From: G963668655 sp963668655
Lineage (GTDB): Bacteria; Myxococcota_A; SURF-8
Direction: 5' to 3'
Assembly (NCBI GenBank): GCA_963668655.2
Contig: CAXXPQ010000004.1
Location: 620,001-684,000 of the forward strand
DNA length: 64,000 bases
The notes beneath the pieces are model-generated. The model was not told where the DNA came from. It searched no databases and saw only the letters and a program-made list of their open reading frames with translations. The position numbers and the translations under genes are program-made. This document shows, piece by piece, positions 26,988-34,688 of the stretch (position 1 is the first letter of the stretch; every line of letters begins with the position of its first letter).

Positions 26988-27560
26988 ATGCCCGATATGA
27001 AGGCGGCCGTCGCCATTCTTGCGGATGATCGCGTCCACAATTTCGTCCGAAGACGGATGTTCGAACTGAACCGCAATCATGGCGTCCGGTTTTACGCATC
27101 GTTGCTCCCGGCCCACGTCAGCCTGAAGCAGCCCTTCGCCTTCGACGACATGCGGAAGCTGGAGACGTATTTCGACGAACTGGCCTCGGGAATCGAGCCT
27201 TTTGAGATCGCGTTCGATGGCTTCTATCACACGTTCTGGAACGGCTTCGGGATCCTCGGGCTGAATGTAGTCGAGGCCGCCCGTCTCAGAGTACTGCACA
27301 ATCGGATCAACGCCGAGCTGGCGGAGCGGTTCGAGAATTCCGCCGCCCCCCACGACGGAGACGGCTATCATTTTCACCTCACGATAGAAGCGGGGAAGGG
27401 GGGCGCCGCCGACGCCTTGAAGCGGTATTACGAGCATATGGGCGATCACGCGCTGGACCTGCGTTTCACGGCCCGTAAAATGGCGCTGTTCTTTTACGAC
27501 GGGGAGCCGCAGGCCGGGAGCTTCATGACGTATAAAATCGCCGACCTGGCCTGTGGCTGA
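26988..27560 (+). CDS. 2H phosphoesterase / 2'-5' RNA ligase-like protein
   Basis: 190 residues with the two histidine motifs of the 2H superfamily: HVSLKQPF (H43, S45) and YHFHLTIEAG (H131, T133), spaced about 88 residues apart as in the LigT/YjcG group. These cytoplasmic enzymes hydrolyse or form 2'-5' or cyclic phosphodiester bonds in RNA or nucleotides. The start chosen has an AAGG-type site within GAAAGGGAAAAATC. It stands alone between pgi and the CheW-like gene with sizeable gaps, so context gives no substrate. It could equally be a cyclic-nucleotide phosphoesterase. Confidence 0.8.
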   Translation: MPDMKAAVAILADDRVHNFVRRRMFELNRNHGVRFYASLLPAHVSLKQPFAFDDMRKLETYFDELASGIEPFEIAFDGFYHTFWNGFGILGLNVVEAARLRVLHNRINAELAERFENSAAPHDGDGYHFHLTIEAGKGGAADALKRYYEHMGDHALDLRFTARKMALFFYDGEPQAGSFMTYKIADLACG

Positions 27561-27858
27561 GATCCTCTATAATCGCTCAACATGGCGGCGGGCCGATGCC
27601 GGGTGACGGATCGGCCTCTCTCCGATGTGTTTTTCCCTTCGAAATCCTTCCGAAATTCTTTCCCTGGACGTTCCGCATTAAAAATCATTACAAGTTTGCA
27701 ATTCCCTCGATCGCTTCGGTCTCACTGAAGAAAGGCCTCCGAAAGGGAGCGCCAGGGGTAAATCGAAAAGCGTACGGTAAGCGGTCGCTTTTCTTCCGGG
27801 CCAGGGAACGGCCCGGAATTCCCCGGAAACGGAAAAGCGAATCAGGGAGGATGGAACA
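27561..27858 (+). other. Intergenic region upstream of the CheW-CZB gene
   Basis: 298 bp without a recognisable gene. A GGGAGG ribosome-binding site lies directly before the next ATG. No clear promoter was picked out. Confidence 0.5.
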
Positions 27859-28665
27859 ATGGCTCATCCCGATGACAGAAAGAACACCTGGATCCTGTTC
27901 GAAGTGGAGCAGCAACGCTGCGCGATCCAGGCGCATCACGTCAAGGAGATGGCGATTCTGGAAAAAACCAACCGAATACCGAACGCCCCGCCGGAGATTC
28001 GCGGAACGGCGATCTTGCGCGACAGCGTTTTTTCCGCCATCGATCTCCGCAAGGTGTTGGGAATGCAGGGGTTTCGGGAAGAACTGGCGGAACTGGTGGA
28101 CACGCTGGCCAAGCGCAAGCAGGATCATCAGCACTGGGTGGATGAGCTGCTTCGCTCTGTGAACGAGGATCGGCCGTTCGAACTGGCGAAAGATCCCCAC
28201 GAATGCGCCTTCGGGAAATGGTATGATACCTATGAGTCGGACGATCCGATTCTGCGCATGCAGCTTCACTTTTTCGACAAGCCCCACCGGCGGCTTCATG
28301 CGGTGGCGGATCACGCGTTGGCGCTTTCGGCCCAAGGCCAGCATGAGGAAGCCATTCGCATGATCGAGGCCGTCAAGCAGACGGAATTGAGCACCATCGA
28401 AGGGCTGTTCGACGAAACCCTGCCCATGTTCGAACGCTTCGCCAAGGAAATCCTGTTGGTCTGCGAGTATGAGGGCCGAAAAATCGGCGTGATCGTGGAT
28501 ACCGTGGTGGCCGTTCTGGATATCGAGGGCGAACGGATCGGCGATCGGGAGACGCTTCCTCCGGGGATGCGCGGCGTGGAATCGATTCTCGGGATGGCGC
28601 GACTCGAAGACGGCCTGGCGACCCTCATCGACGGAGGAAAGCTGTTCGGCCGTTTCGTTTCATAG
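27859..28665 (+). CDS. CheW-like protein with inserted zinc-binding CZB domain
   Basis: 268 residues in which a CheW domain is split by a CZB (chemoreceptor zinc-binding) domain. The N-terminal CheW half (WILFEVEQQRCAIQAHHVKEM...GTAILRDSVFSAIDLRKVLG) runs to about residue 70. The CZB follows with H90xxW93, C116 in CAFGKWYDTYES, and H143/H147 in KPHRRLHAVAD, the four expected Zn ligands. The C-terminal CheW half (residues ~190-268) has VCEYEGRKIGVIVDTVVAVLD and ILGMARLEDGLATLIDGGKLF. CheW couples chemoreceptors to the CheA kinase. A zinc or redox/HOCl-sensing insertion would make coupling responsive to those signals. No other chemotaxis gene is nearby. Confidence 0.85.
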   Translation: MAHPDDRKNTWILFEVEQQRCAIQAHHVKEMAILEKTNRIPNAPPEIRGTAILRDSVFSAIDLRKVLGMQGFREELAELVDTLAKRKQDHQHWVDELLRSVNEDRPFELAKDPHECAFGKWYDTYESDDPILRMQLHFFDKPHRRLHAVADHALALSAQGQHEEAIRMIEAVKQTELSTIEGLFDETLPMFERFAKEILLVCEYEGRKIGVIVDTVVAVLDIEGERIGDRETLPPGMRGVESILGMARLEDGLATLIDGGKLFGRFVS

Positions 28666-28695
28666 AAAACCGGGATCCCGGAGCCCGGACCGAAT

Positions 28696-28763
28696 AAAAC
28701 GGGTGAACGTTTCACGACCATCGAGGCTCGCCGCCGGGGAGGGAAACGGCCCGTTTTTTTTTT
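28696..28763 (+). terminator. Putative terminator with long T-run after the CheW-CZB gene
   Basis: AAAACGGG (28696-28703) can pair with CCCGTTTT (28750-28757), which runs into ten consecutive Ts. The loop is long (about 46 nt) and holds smaller hairpins; an alternative short stem AAACG/CGTTT lies directly at the T-run. It lies between convergent genes. Confidence 0.5.
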
Positions 28764-28857
28764 GGTTCTTATCGGAATTCCTGGGAGAATTCAGTCCTGG
28801 GTTTTGGGACAAGGCCCGCCATCGAGGGAGAGAACACCCCTTTCCGCTCCGTCGGCT

Positions 28858-31014
28858 TCAATGGTGAATCTTCACCTCGCCGTTTTTCATATCGACATCG
28901 AGGACATGGGAACTCGTGTCTCCGGACACCTGAAACGCCGTGGACAGGCGCAGTTTGGGAATGCCCAACGTGTACGATCCGGGAAGCAGATGCACGTAGG
29001 TCGGCAGAATGCCCATGTACACCGTGTCCTCGTAAACTCGCCGACCGCTTGAATCCATGATGAAAAACTCTACGCCCTTGTCCGGGATGTTGCGAAACTC
29101 AACGTGCACGGTGGAGGCGTTCTGATCCCCGAACTTCTTCTGTTTTTCGATGTCCAGCGGGCTGGCCTGGATAGGCAGATTGCCGTGGGTGCGCACCCTC
29201 TCCACCATTTCCGCCTGTTTGCGCAGCCGGGACTCGGCGATGGGCTCCGGGCTGAACTTCGGCAGGATCTCGAAGGGCGGATCGGCGAAATCCCAGCGGC
29301 TGTTGACATTGAACCAGATGCCTTTCCCGATTCCCGAATCGCCGCCTTTGTTCTCGTAGGCGCACATGAAGAGCTGCGTTTCCCCGGGGTCCAGGTAGAC
29401 CTTGTAGTGTTCCTCGAACGTGTGTTTCTCCGTGCTTTTGGCCATGGACCACAAGATGCGCGCGCTGGTGGATTTCTGCATGCGCAGTTGGCATTCCACG
29501 TCCACGGGGAAGGTGCGGTCGCCCTCGTTGCGCACGCCGCCGATGAGGAAGAAGTTGTATTTTTCTCCGCCGTAGGTGCCGATATGTTTGCCGCTTTCCA
29601 GCCAGTCGTTCACCCAACTGCGCGATCCCTTGGCCGCCGACAGGCCGGGTTCCAGCACCCGGACGTGTTTTGCGACGTATTCGTCCAGCCATGTCTTCGC
29701 CTCGGATCCCTCCGGCGTGCCGATGTATTTCCGATAGAACCGGCGGACCTGTTCGTAGCCCTGTTTCTTGGCCTGCTTCAGCATGATGAGCGTATCGAGG
29801 ATGTCCTTGATTTCGCCCATGCGATGGTGAAAGGCGAAATGCCGGCTGTAAAGCTCGAAGTTCTCCACCGTGCGGTCTTTGTACATGCGGTTGAAAAACA
29901 GGGATTCGATGCCGGAAAGCGCCTGTTCGCGGGCGGCTTTGTCCGGGAAGGCGGCGTCGATCCGGGCGAAGATATCGATCTTCATCAGGTCGTCCGCGTT
30001 CCATTCGAAGAAATCGACGACCTCTTCCAGCCATTCCGCGTTCCCCTGCGCGAGGGCCTGCTGCAGGGCGTCCAGGGGATAAACGGGCGATTTGAGCGAG
30101 GTTTTGTGGAAGCTTTCGTACCAGTTCTTCTGGATTTGGAAGGGTGTTTCTCCCCGGGGCAGGTGGGTCATTTCCTTCTCGATGGCGCGGATCAGCCCTT
30201 TCACGTGCATGTCCCAGTCGTCCGGCCGTTCGTAACGGAAACTGCCGGTTGCGCATTTGCGTGCGTGCGGATAGCCTGTAAACAGTTCGAAAAGCGCGAT
30301 GGTTCCGACGATGGATACGAAAACGGGAAAGCTCGTGCTTCCTTTCGAACCCCGGATCTCGAAGTCCTCCAGCGGGCGGGTCCAGGAGAAATAATCCGAT
30401 ATTTCGGCGACTTTGGGTTCCTTTTCCCCCCAGCGGCAGGAGATCGTGCTGCTGGCGGAGTATCGATTTCCTTTATGCTTTTCTCCCCGGAGTTCCGCCT
30501 CTTTCTTCCGCCGTTCGTACAGGGCATCGATTTCCTTGTCGCAGAGATCGTCATCCGAGGAATTCATTCTGCGTATATCCTTCGCCAAGGTGCGGAATTC
30601 TCTGCCCTCCGGGTCGTAGAGCGAAAAGATACATCTTTCTCTTGTGCAACGTTCCAGAAAATCGACGCATCTCATGAACGTTTTCCGGCTCTTCATGTAC
30701 TCGTCGTATTGTCCCAGGCGAAGTTCCAGGATCATGCGTTCGCCGCTGACGTGAAAACAGCCCTCCGGTTCGCGGTGTCTCGATTCGCAGTAATATTCGC
30801 TTTCCTCCCGGAGCCGCGTCAGGAGTTCCTCGTATTTCTTGGCATTATACAACGCCATGCGCTGGTTGTACGGCTCGATGTCGTTGTTGAAATATCCCCG
30901 TTTGCGGCCGTTTTCCTCTCCGGTGATCGTCATGCGCGGACTGCATCCGGACATGGAGGCGATCAGAAGTCCCGTGCCCAACAGGAAAATCATGAGGATG
31001 GCGGATCGTTTCAT
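28858..31014 (-). CDS. Large lipoprotein of unknown function with PEGA-like C-terminus
   Basis: 718 residues from the ATG at 31014, giving a lipoprotein signal with the cleavage region LLIASMSGC (Cys24). The body is mostly helical and charged. It holds scattered Cys residues (CVDFLERCTRERC), one hydrophobic stretch at about 255-275 (VFVSIVGTIALFELFTGY) and a repeat-like tetratricopeptide-style middle (~350-470). The last ~90 residues (VEFRNIPDKGVEFFIMDSSG...LLPGSYTLGIPKL) look like a small beta domain of the PEGA type. It converges with the CheW-CZB gene and diverges from the MFS gene. No enzyme motif seen; function not recognised. Confidence 0.75.
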   Translation of the reverse strand: MKRSAILMIFLLGTGLLIASMSGCSPRMTITGEENGRKRGYFNNDIEPYNQRMALYNAKKYEELLTRLREESEYYCESRHREPEGCFHVSGERMILELRLGQYDEYMKSRKTFMRCVDFLERCTRERCIFSLYDPEGREFRTLAKDIRRMNSSDDDLCDKEIDALYERRKKEAELRGEKHKGNRYSASSTISCRWGEKEPKVAEISDYFSWTRPLEDFEIRGSKGSTSFPVFVSIVGTIALFELFTGYPHARKCATGSFRYERPDDWDMHVKGLIRAIEKEMTHLPRGETPFQIQKNWYESFHKTSLKSPVYPLDALQQALAQGNAEWLEEVVDFFEWNADDLMKIDIFARIDAAFPDKAAREQALSGIESLFFNRMYKDRTVENFELYSRHFAFHHRMGEIKDILDTLIMLKQAKKQGYEQVRRFYRKYIGTPEGSEAKTWLDEYVAKHVRVLEPGLSAAKGSRSWVNDWLESGKHIGTYGGEKYNFFLIGGVRNEGDRTFPVDVECQLRMQKSTSARILWSMAKSTEKHTFEEHYKVYLDPGETQLFMCAYENKGGDSGIGKGIWFNVNSRWDFADPPFEILPKFSPEPIAESRLRKQAEMVERVRTHGNLPIQASPLDIEKQKKFGDQNASTVHVEFRNIPDKGVEFFIMDSSGRRVYEDTVYMGILPTYVHLLPGSYTLGIPKLRLSTAFQVSGDTSSHVLDVDMKNGEVKIHH

Positions 31015-31323
31015 GGTTGCGTTCTCCTCCAAGCTTTCCCCCCTCATCGGTATATTGAAAGGATTTCATCAACGATAGCGGATTTTTCGGAGAAGGCAAG
31101 AAAATTAAGGTTTGCATCGAACCATGGATATCCATTGAGTCGGAAGCCTGTTATCGTGACGGCAATGCATGAAACGGAAAGCGGTTTCACCGGAGATTTT
31201 GCCTTTCCATCCGTATTGGAAAACGGCTGGCGCCCGGGTCACCGGCCGGCTGTCAAACGAAAATCCTCCCGTTTTCCCCCGCTTCGCCCGTCGCCGCTCT
31301 TGACCCGCCGGAAGGATCGGAGT
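31015..31323 (+). other. Divergent intergenic region
   Basis: 309 bp between the lipoprotein gene (minus) and the MFS gene (plus). No gene seen; an AAGGA site lies just before the MFS start. Promoters for both genes are expected here, but none is obvious. Confidence 0.5.
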
Positions 31324-32619
31324 ATGGTGACTCGCTTCTCTTTCGGCCTTTTGCCGCAAAGGCGACGAACGAAAGAATCCGTGTCACACAGCAACCGAGA
31401 GGATCCCATCATCGAAGCCCAATCCGCAAAAAACATCGGTGAAAACGGGAGGTTCCAGACCGGGAAGGTCGCCGGGATCGCCCTGGCGCACTTCTTTCAC
31501 GACATCTTCACCAGCTTCATTTCTCCCGTTCTGCCGCTTCTGATCCAGCGCATGGGGCTCAGTCTCACCCAGGCGGGCTCGCTGACCGTCTTCATGCAGC
31601 TTCCCTCGCTCTTCAATCCGTTTCTGGGGGCCTTCTGCGACAGAAAACGGCTCAATCGCCTGTTTCTCGTGTTTTCTCCGGCGCTTACGGCAACGCTCAT
31701 GTGCCTGGCCGGGCTTGCGCCGAACTACATCATCCTTGCGATGGTCCTTCTGGCCGCGGGCGTAAGCATCGCCGCCATCCACGTTTCCGCGCCCGTGATG
31801 GTGGCTCGGCTTTCCGGTTCGGCGGTGGGGCGCGGCACGGGCATGTTCATGCTGGGCGGCGAACTGGCGCGCACGGCGGGGCCGCTCGTGGCGGTCTGGG
31901 CGGCCAGCACCCTCGGACTGGAGGGACTTTGGAAACTGATTCCGGTGGGACTGGCGGCCTCCGGCGTGCTCTGGTGGCGACTGAAGGAGCCGCCCGCGAG
32001 CGGCAAAACGCGGCAGGCGGCGTCCTTCGGCCAGATGCTGATCCAGATGCGCCGCATCATCACGGGCGTTTTCGGCATTCTGGTGGCGCGCGCCTTCATG
32101 GCGGCGGCCATCACCACCTATCTGCCGACCTACCTGTTTTCCGAGGGCCACGGCCTGTGGCTTTCGGGCGTGGCGCTTTCCATCGTGGAACTGGCGGGCG
32201 CGGCGGGCGTGTTTTTATCCGGAACCATCAGCGACTTCGTGGGGCGACGGAAAGTCCTGTTTTTCACCATCCTGCTGGCTCCGCTGATGATGCTGGGGCT
32301 GATCTTTGTGGAGGGCGTGCTACTGGTGCCGATTTTACTGGGTCTGGGCTTTTTCACCATCGGCACCGGCCCCGTGCTGATGGCGGTGATGCTGGAGAAT
32401 TCCGGCGCGAACCAGGCGGCGGCCAACGGCACCTTCATGGCGATTTCCTTCGCCGTGCGCGCTCTCATCATTCTCCTGGTGGGAATGCTCAGCGATCACC
32501 TGGGCATGCGCACGGCCTTCCTCATCTGCGCGGGCATGGCCTTTTTGGGATTGGCGTTCATCCGCTTCATCCCGGACGGTGGGGCGAAGAAGGATCCGGT
32601 TTCCGGAAAAGCTCCATAG
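31324..32619 (+). CDS. MFS transporter, fosmidomycin-resistance (Fsr)-like
   Basis: 431 residues with about 12 hydrophobic helices. The opening (GIALAHFFHDIFTSFISPVLPLLIQRMGLSLTQAG), the loop after helix 2 (GAFCDRKRLNRLFL), the GRGTGMFMLGGELARTAGPL segment in helix 5 and the mid-protein SDFVGRRKVLFF resemble Fsr-type drug efflux transporters of the inner membrane. The ATG at 31324 gives a polar ~40-residue N-terminus; a GTG at 31381 would shorten it. The tRNA-binding protein gene follows after 84 bp on the same strand. Substrate unknown. Confidence 0.85.
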   Translation: MVTRFSFGLLPQRRRTKESVSHSNREDPIIEAQSAKNIGENGRFQTGKVAGIALAHFFHDIFTSFISPVLPLLIQRMGLSLTQAGSLTVFMQLPSLFNPFLGAFCDRKRLNRLFLVFSPALTATLMCLAGLAPNYIILAMVLLAAGVSIAAIHVSAPVMVARLSGSAVGRGTGMFMLGGELARTAGPLVAVWAASTLGLEGLWKLIPVGLAASGVLWWRLKEPPASGKTRQAASFGQMLIQMRRIITGVFGILVARAFMAAAITTYLPTYLFSEGHGLWLSGVALSIVELAGAAGVFLSGTISDFVGRRKVLFFTILLAPLMMLGLIFVEGVLLVPILLGLGFFTIGTGPVLMAVMLENSGANQAAANGTFMAISFAVRALIILLVGMLSDHLGMRTAFLICAGMAFLGLAFIRFIPDGGAKKDPVSGKAP

Positions 32620-32703
32620 AATCGAGTGTTTTTGGGGTGCGCCGTCGAAGAGGGCGGGAGAGGGGAAGGCTCGATCGGTTTCGCGAAGAAGGAAGGAGAA
32701 AAA

Positions 32704-33042
32704 ATGAACGATAAAATCGAATTCGCCGATTTCCAGAAAATCGATATCCGAGCCGGCCGGATCGTCTCCGTCCACGCGGCCGAAGGCTGTCGTATCAAGG
32801 CGTACAAGCTGGCGGTGGACTTCGGTCCCGAACTGGGAGTGAAGCGGAGCCTGGCCCAGATCACCCACTACTCCGAAGACGAACTCATGGGCAAACTCGT
32901 TCTGGGAGTCGTCAATTTACATCCCAGAAAAATCGGTCCCCATCTTTCGGAAGTGCTCGTCACGGGAATGTCCGATGAGCGGGGCGATGTGATGCTGGCC
33001 ACTCTGGACGGGCCTGTTCCGCTGGGGCAGCGTCTGTTCTGA
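32704..33042 (+). CDS. csaA: CsaA/Trbp111-like tRNA-binding protein
   Basis: 112 residues, the usual size of stand-alone tRNA-binding OB-fold proteins. Family signatures are the opening FADFQKIDIRAGRIVSVHAAEG, YKLAVDFGPELGVKRSLAQIT in the middle (FG.E.G.R.S.AQI pattern), and VVNLHPRKIGPHLSEVLVTG. These dimeric proteins bind the outside corner of tRNA; B. subtilis CsaA is also described as a chaperone. The ATG at 32704 follows AAGGAG. No effect on the neighbours is evident. Confidence 0.9.
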   Translation: MNDKIEFADFQKIDIRAGRIVSVHAAEGCRIKAYKLAVDFGPELGVKRSLAQITHYSEDELMGKLVLGVVNLHPRKIGPHLSEVLVTGMSDERGDVMLATLDGPVPLGQRLF

Positions 33043-33142
33043 CGGGGCCTTTCCACGGATTGATGAAGTCATGGCGAGCTTTCTTCGAAAACGGTTTCCG
33101 GATTGCTCCCCGATTTTGGAAGTTGAATCAATCGTTTTCCTC

Positions 33143-34126
33143 TCAGCACAGCGTGCAGACCGCGCGGGCTTTCAGGAAGAAAACGGCCTCCCGACGGGCG
33201 GCAGTAAACGGCCGGTCGCCGAAGGCTCCGGCGTGGAAGACGGCCAGGACGTCGCCCGTCGCAAGCGGCGGCAGTCGGACCTCCATGGGGTATAAACGCC
33301 TGGAATCCTTGGATCCGTAGAGCGTGACGGGGGCGCTGTTTTCGGAATCCTCGTCCTGGCCGGATAGCCGCATGACCGCATGACCGGAAAGAAATTCCGG
33401 CGCGAGGAACGAGCCCAGGGGCGCGTCCAGGATCGCCGCGGGGCGGCCGTTTACGGTGTCGGTTTCCTTCACTCGACATAGCAGGATTCCCGCCTCGGCA
33501 ACGAGCAGGGCGTTCGGAACCAGCGCCAGCCGAAGTTCCGGAAATTCCTCCCGGAAATCGAAAAGCATGTCTTCCAGCGCCACGATCAGGTGCTCGCGCT
33601 CGGCGTTTCCCGTGGGAATCGGCAGGTTCAGTTCCAGAAGCCATTCATGGGTTTGCGTGTTCGTCTTTACGGAATTCTGTAGTTGTTTCAACCACTTGGA
33701 GGCGTCGCCGCCTTCCAGGCAAAACGTTGAGGCCTGGCTCCATTCGCCGGATTCGCCAAAGAAATTCTTCCCGGAAAAAGCGCCGCTGGCGGGCTTCGCC
33801 GTGCGATATCCGGATTGAAGGGAAACCTCGTCGGGAGAAAGCCTCGGCAGGGAAGCCGAAAGCCGTTCGCCTTCCGCATAAGAACGAATCAGAAATCCGT
33901 AGCCCTGATCGTGCAGTTTCCGCAAGACCTCGGGCGTCGTGTTGACCGAAACCCGGTGGAGCGCCAGCGGGGCGTTGGACAGCGAAAGATAAGAAAACGC
34001 CAGTTCGTTCAGGGTTTCCTCGTCCACGACGAAAAGGTATCCCCGATCTTCCAGGGCCTCCAGAAGTTCTGCTTTTCGAGCCCGCCACCAGGGGGGCCGC
34101 GCGAATGTGGGACGTTTCTCGGTCAT
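33143..34126 (-). CDS. Degenerate fold-III PLP decarboxylase-like protein (probable pseudoenzyme)
   Basis: 327 residues that follow the alanine-racemase-fold decarboxylase layout (ornithine/diaminopimelate/carboxynorspermidine type) by eye. NTTPEVLRKLHDQGYGFLIRS (62-82) matches the NPNPEVLRLLAELGxGFDVAS block. ALVPNALLVAEAGILLCRVK (201-220) matches the LEPGRxLVADAGxLLTRV block, and LPPLATGDVLAVFHAGAFG (285-303) the GD-L-F-GAY block. The active-site residues are replaced: the PLP lysine position is Ser60, EPGR reads VPNA (203-206), the CDSxD Cys is absent (GSKDS, 271-275), and the GAY Tyr is Phe302. It is shorter than the family (about 380-420). If the alignment is right it cannot be a normal PLP enzyme and may act as a regulator or antizyme-like partner. 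Isolated gene. Confidence 0.6.
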   Translation of the reverse strand: MTEKRPTFARPPWWRARKAELLEALEDRGYLFVVDEETLNELAFSYLSLSNAPLALHRVSVNTTPEVLRKLHDQGYGFLIRSYAEGERLSASLPRLSPDEVSLQSGYRTAKPASGAFSGKNFFGESGEWSQASTFCLEGGDASKWLKQLQNSVKTNTQTHEWLLELNLPIPTGNAEREHLIVALEDMLFDFREEFPELRLALVPNALLVAEAGILLCRVKETDTVNGRPAAILDAPLGSFLAPEFLSGHAVMRLSGQDEDSENSAPVTLYGSKDSRRLYPMEVRLPPLATGDVLAVFHAGAFGDRPFTAARREAVFFLKARAVCTLC

Positions 34127-34688
34127 CCGGCCACCTGCAAAGAGGTTTCCAATCGGGCTTCCAGCGCCAATTTACCCCATCGGAAGGAATATTCAAAGCC
34201 AATAAATAATCAAGAATCGTGGAAAAACGACCGAATTAGCAAAACGATCCGATGGACCCCACGGGGCGAAAGGGACTTTCCCGGAGGCGGCGATTCATCA
34301 TTTGCGTGCGATGTCTTTGGAGCCGCTGGAAAGTAATCTTGAGAAAGATAAATTAAAAGACAAGTGTTATCGGCAGGTTGGAAGAGTGAATAAAAAAACG
34401 GGAAATCATCGTTGAAAGATGCTTGAAAATCTGCTCCAATTGACAGTGCAGCTTGAAGCACATCGGGGAAAAGCCTGTGGGAAGGCTTTGGGGGAGACGA
34501 TTCACGAGACGCGAGGCGATGACCGCGCAGAGCGTTCCGCGTCTGTTTCCGTCCTCGTCCGAAAAACGGAGAAACCGGCTCGGATCGTAAACGAGCTTTT
34601 TCAGAAATTCACCGAAATGAAGGTGTTTGCTTAGCCAAAGATCATGAAAAGATATCGTTACGTGGAAGTATTTCAGGAGGAACCCGTC
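34127..34688 (+). other. Intergenic region upstream of the giant lipoprotein
   Basis: 562 bp with no convincing gene. It holds an AAAGCC/GGCTTT hairpin near 34471-34489 and a G-rich stretch after it. An AGGAGG ribosome-binding site (34675-34680) fixes the downstream start. No promoter was picked out with confidence. Confidence 0.5.

Noticed and set aside
26510..27076. 188-codon minus-strand frame after pgi
   Set aside because: It partly overlaps the 2H phosphoesterase gene and has no family features or ribosome-binding site.
34440..34600. Possible riboswitch upstream of the giant gene (AAAGCC...GGCTTT hairpin)
   Set aside because: No conserved core of cobalamin, c-di-GMP or other known riboswitches could be matched, and the distance to the start is not suggestive.
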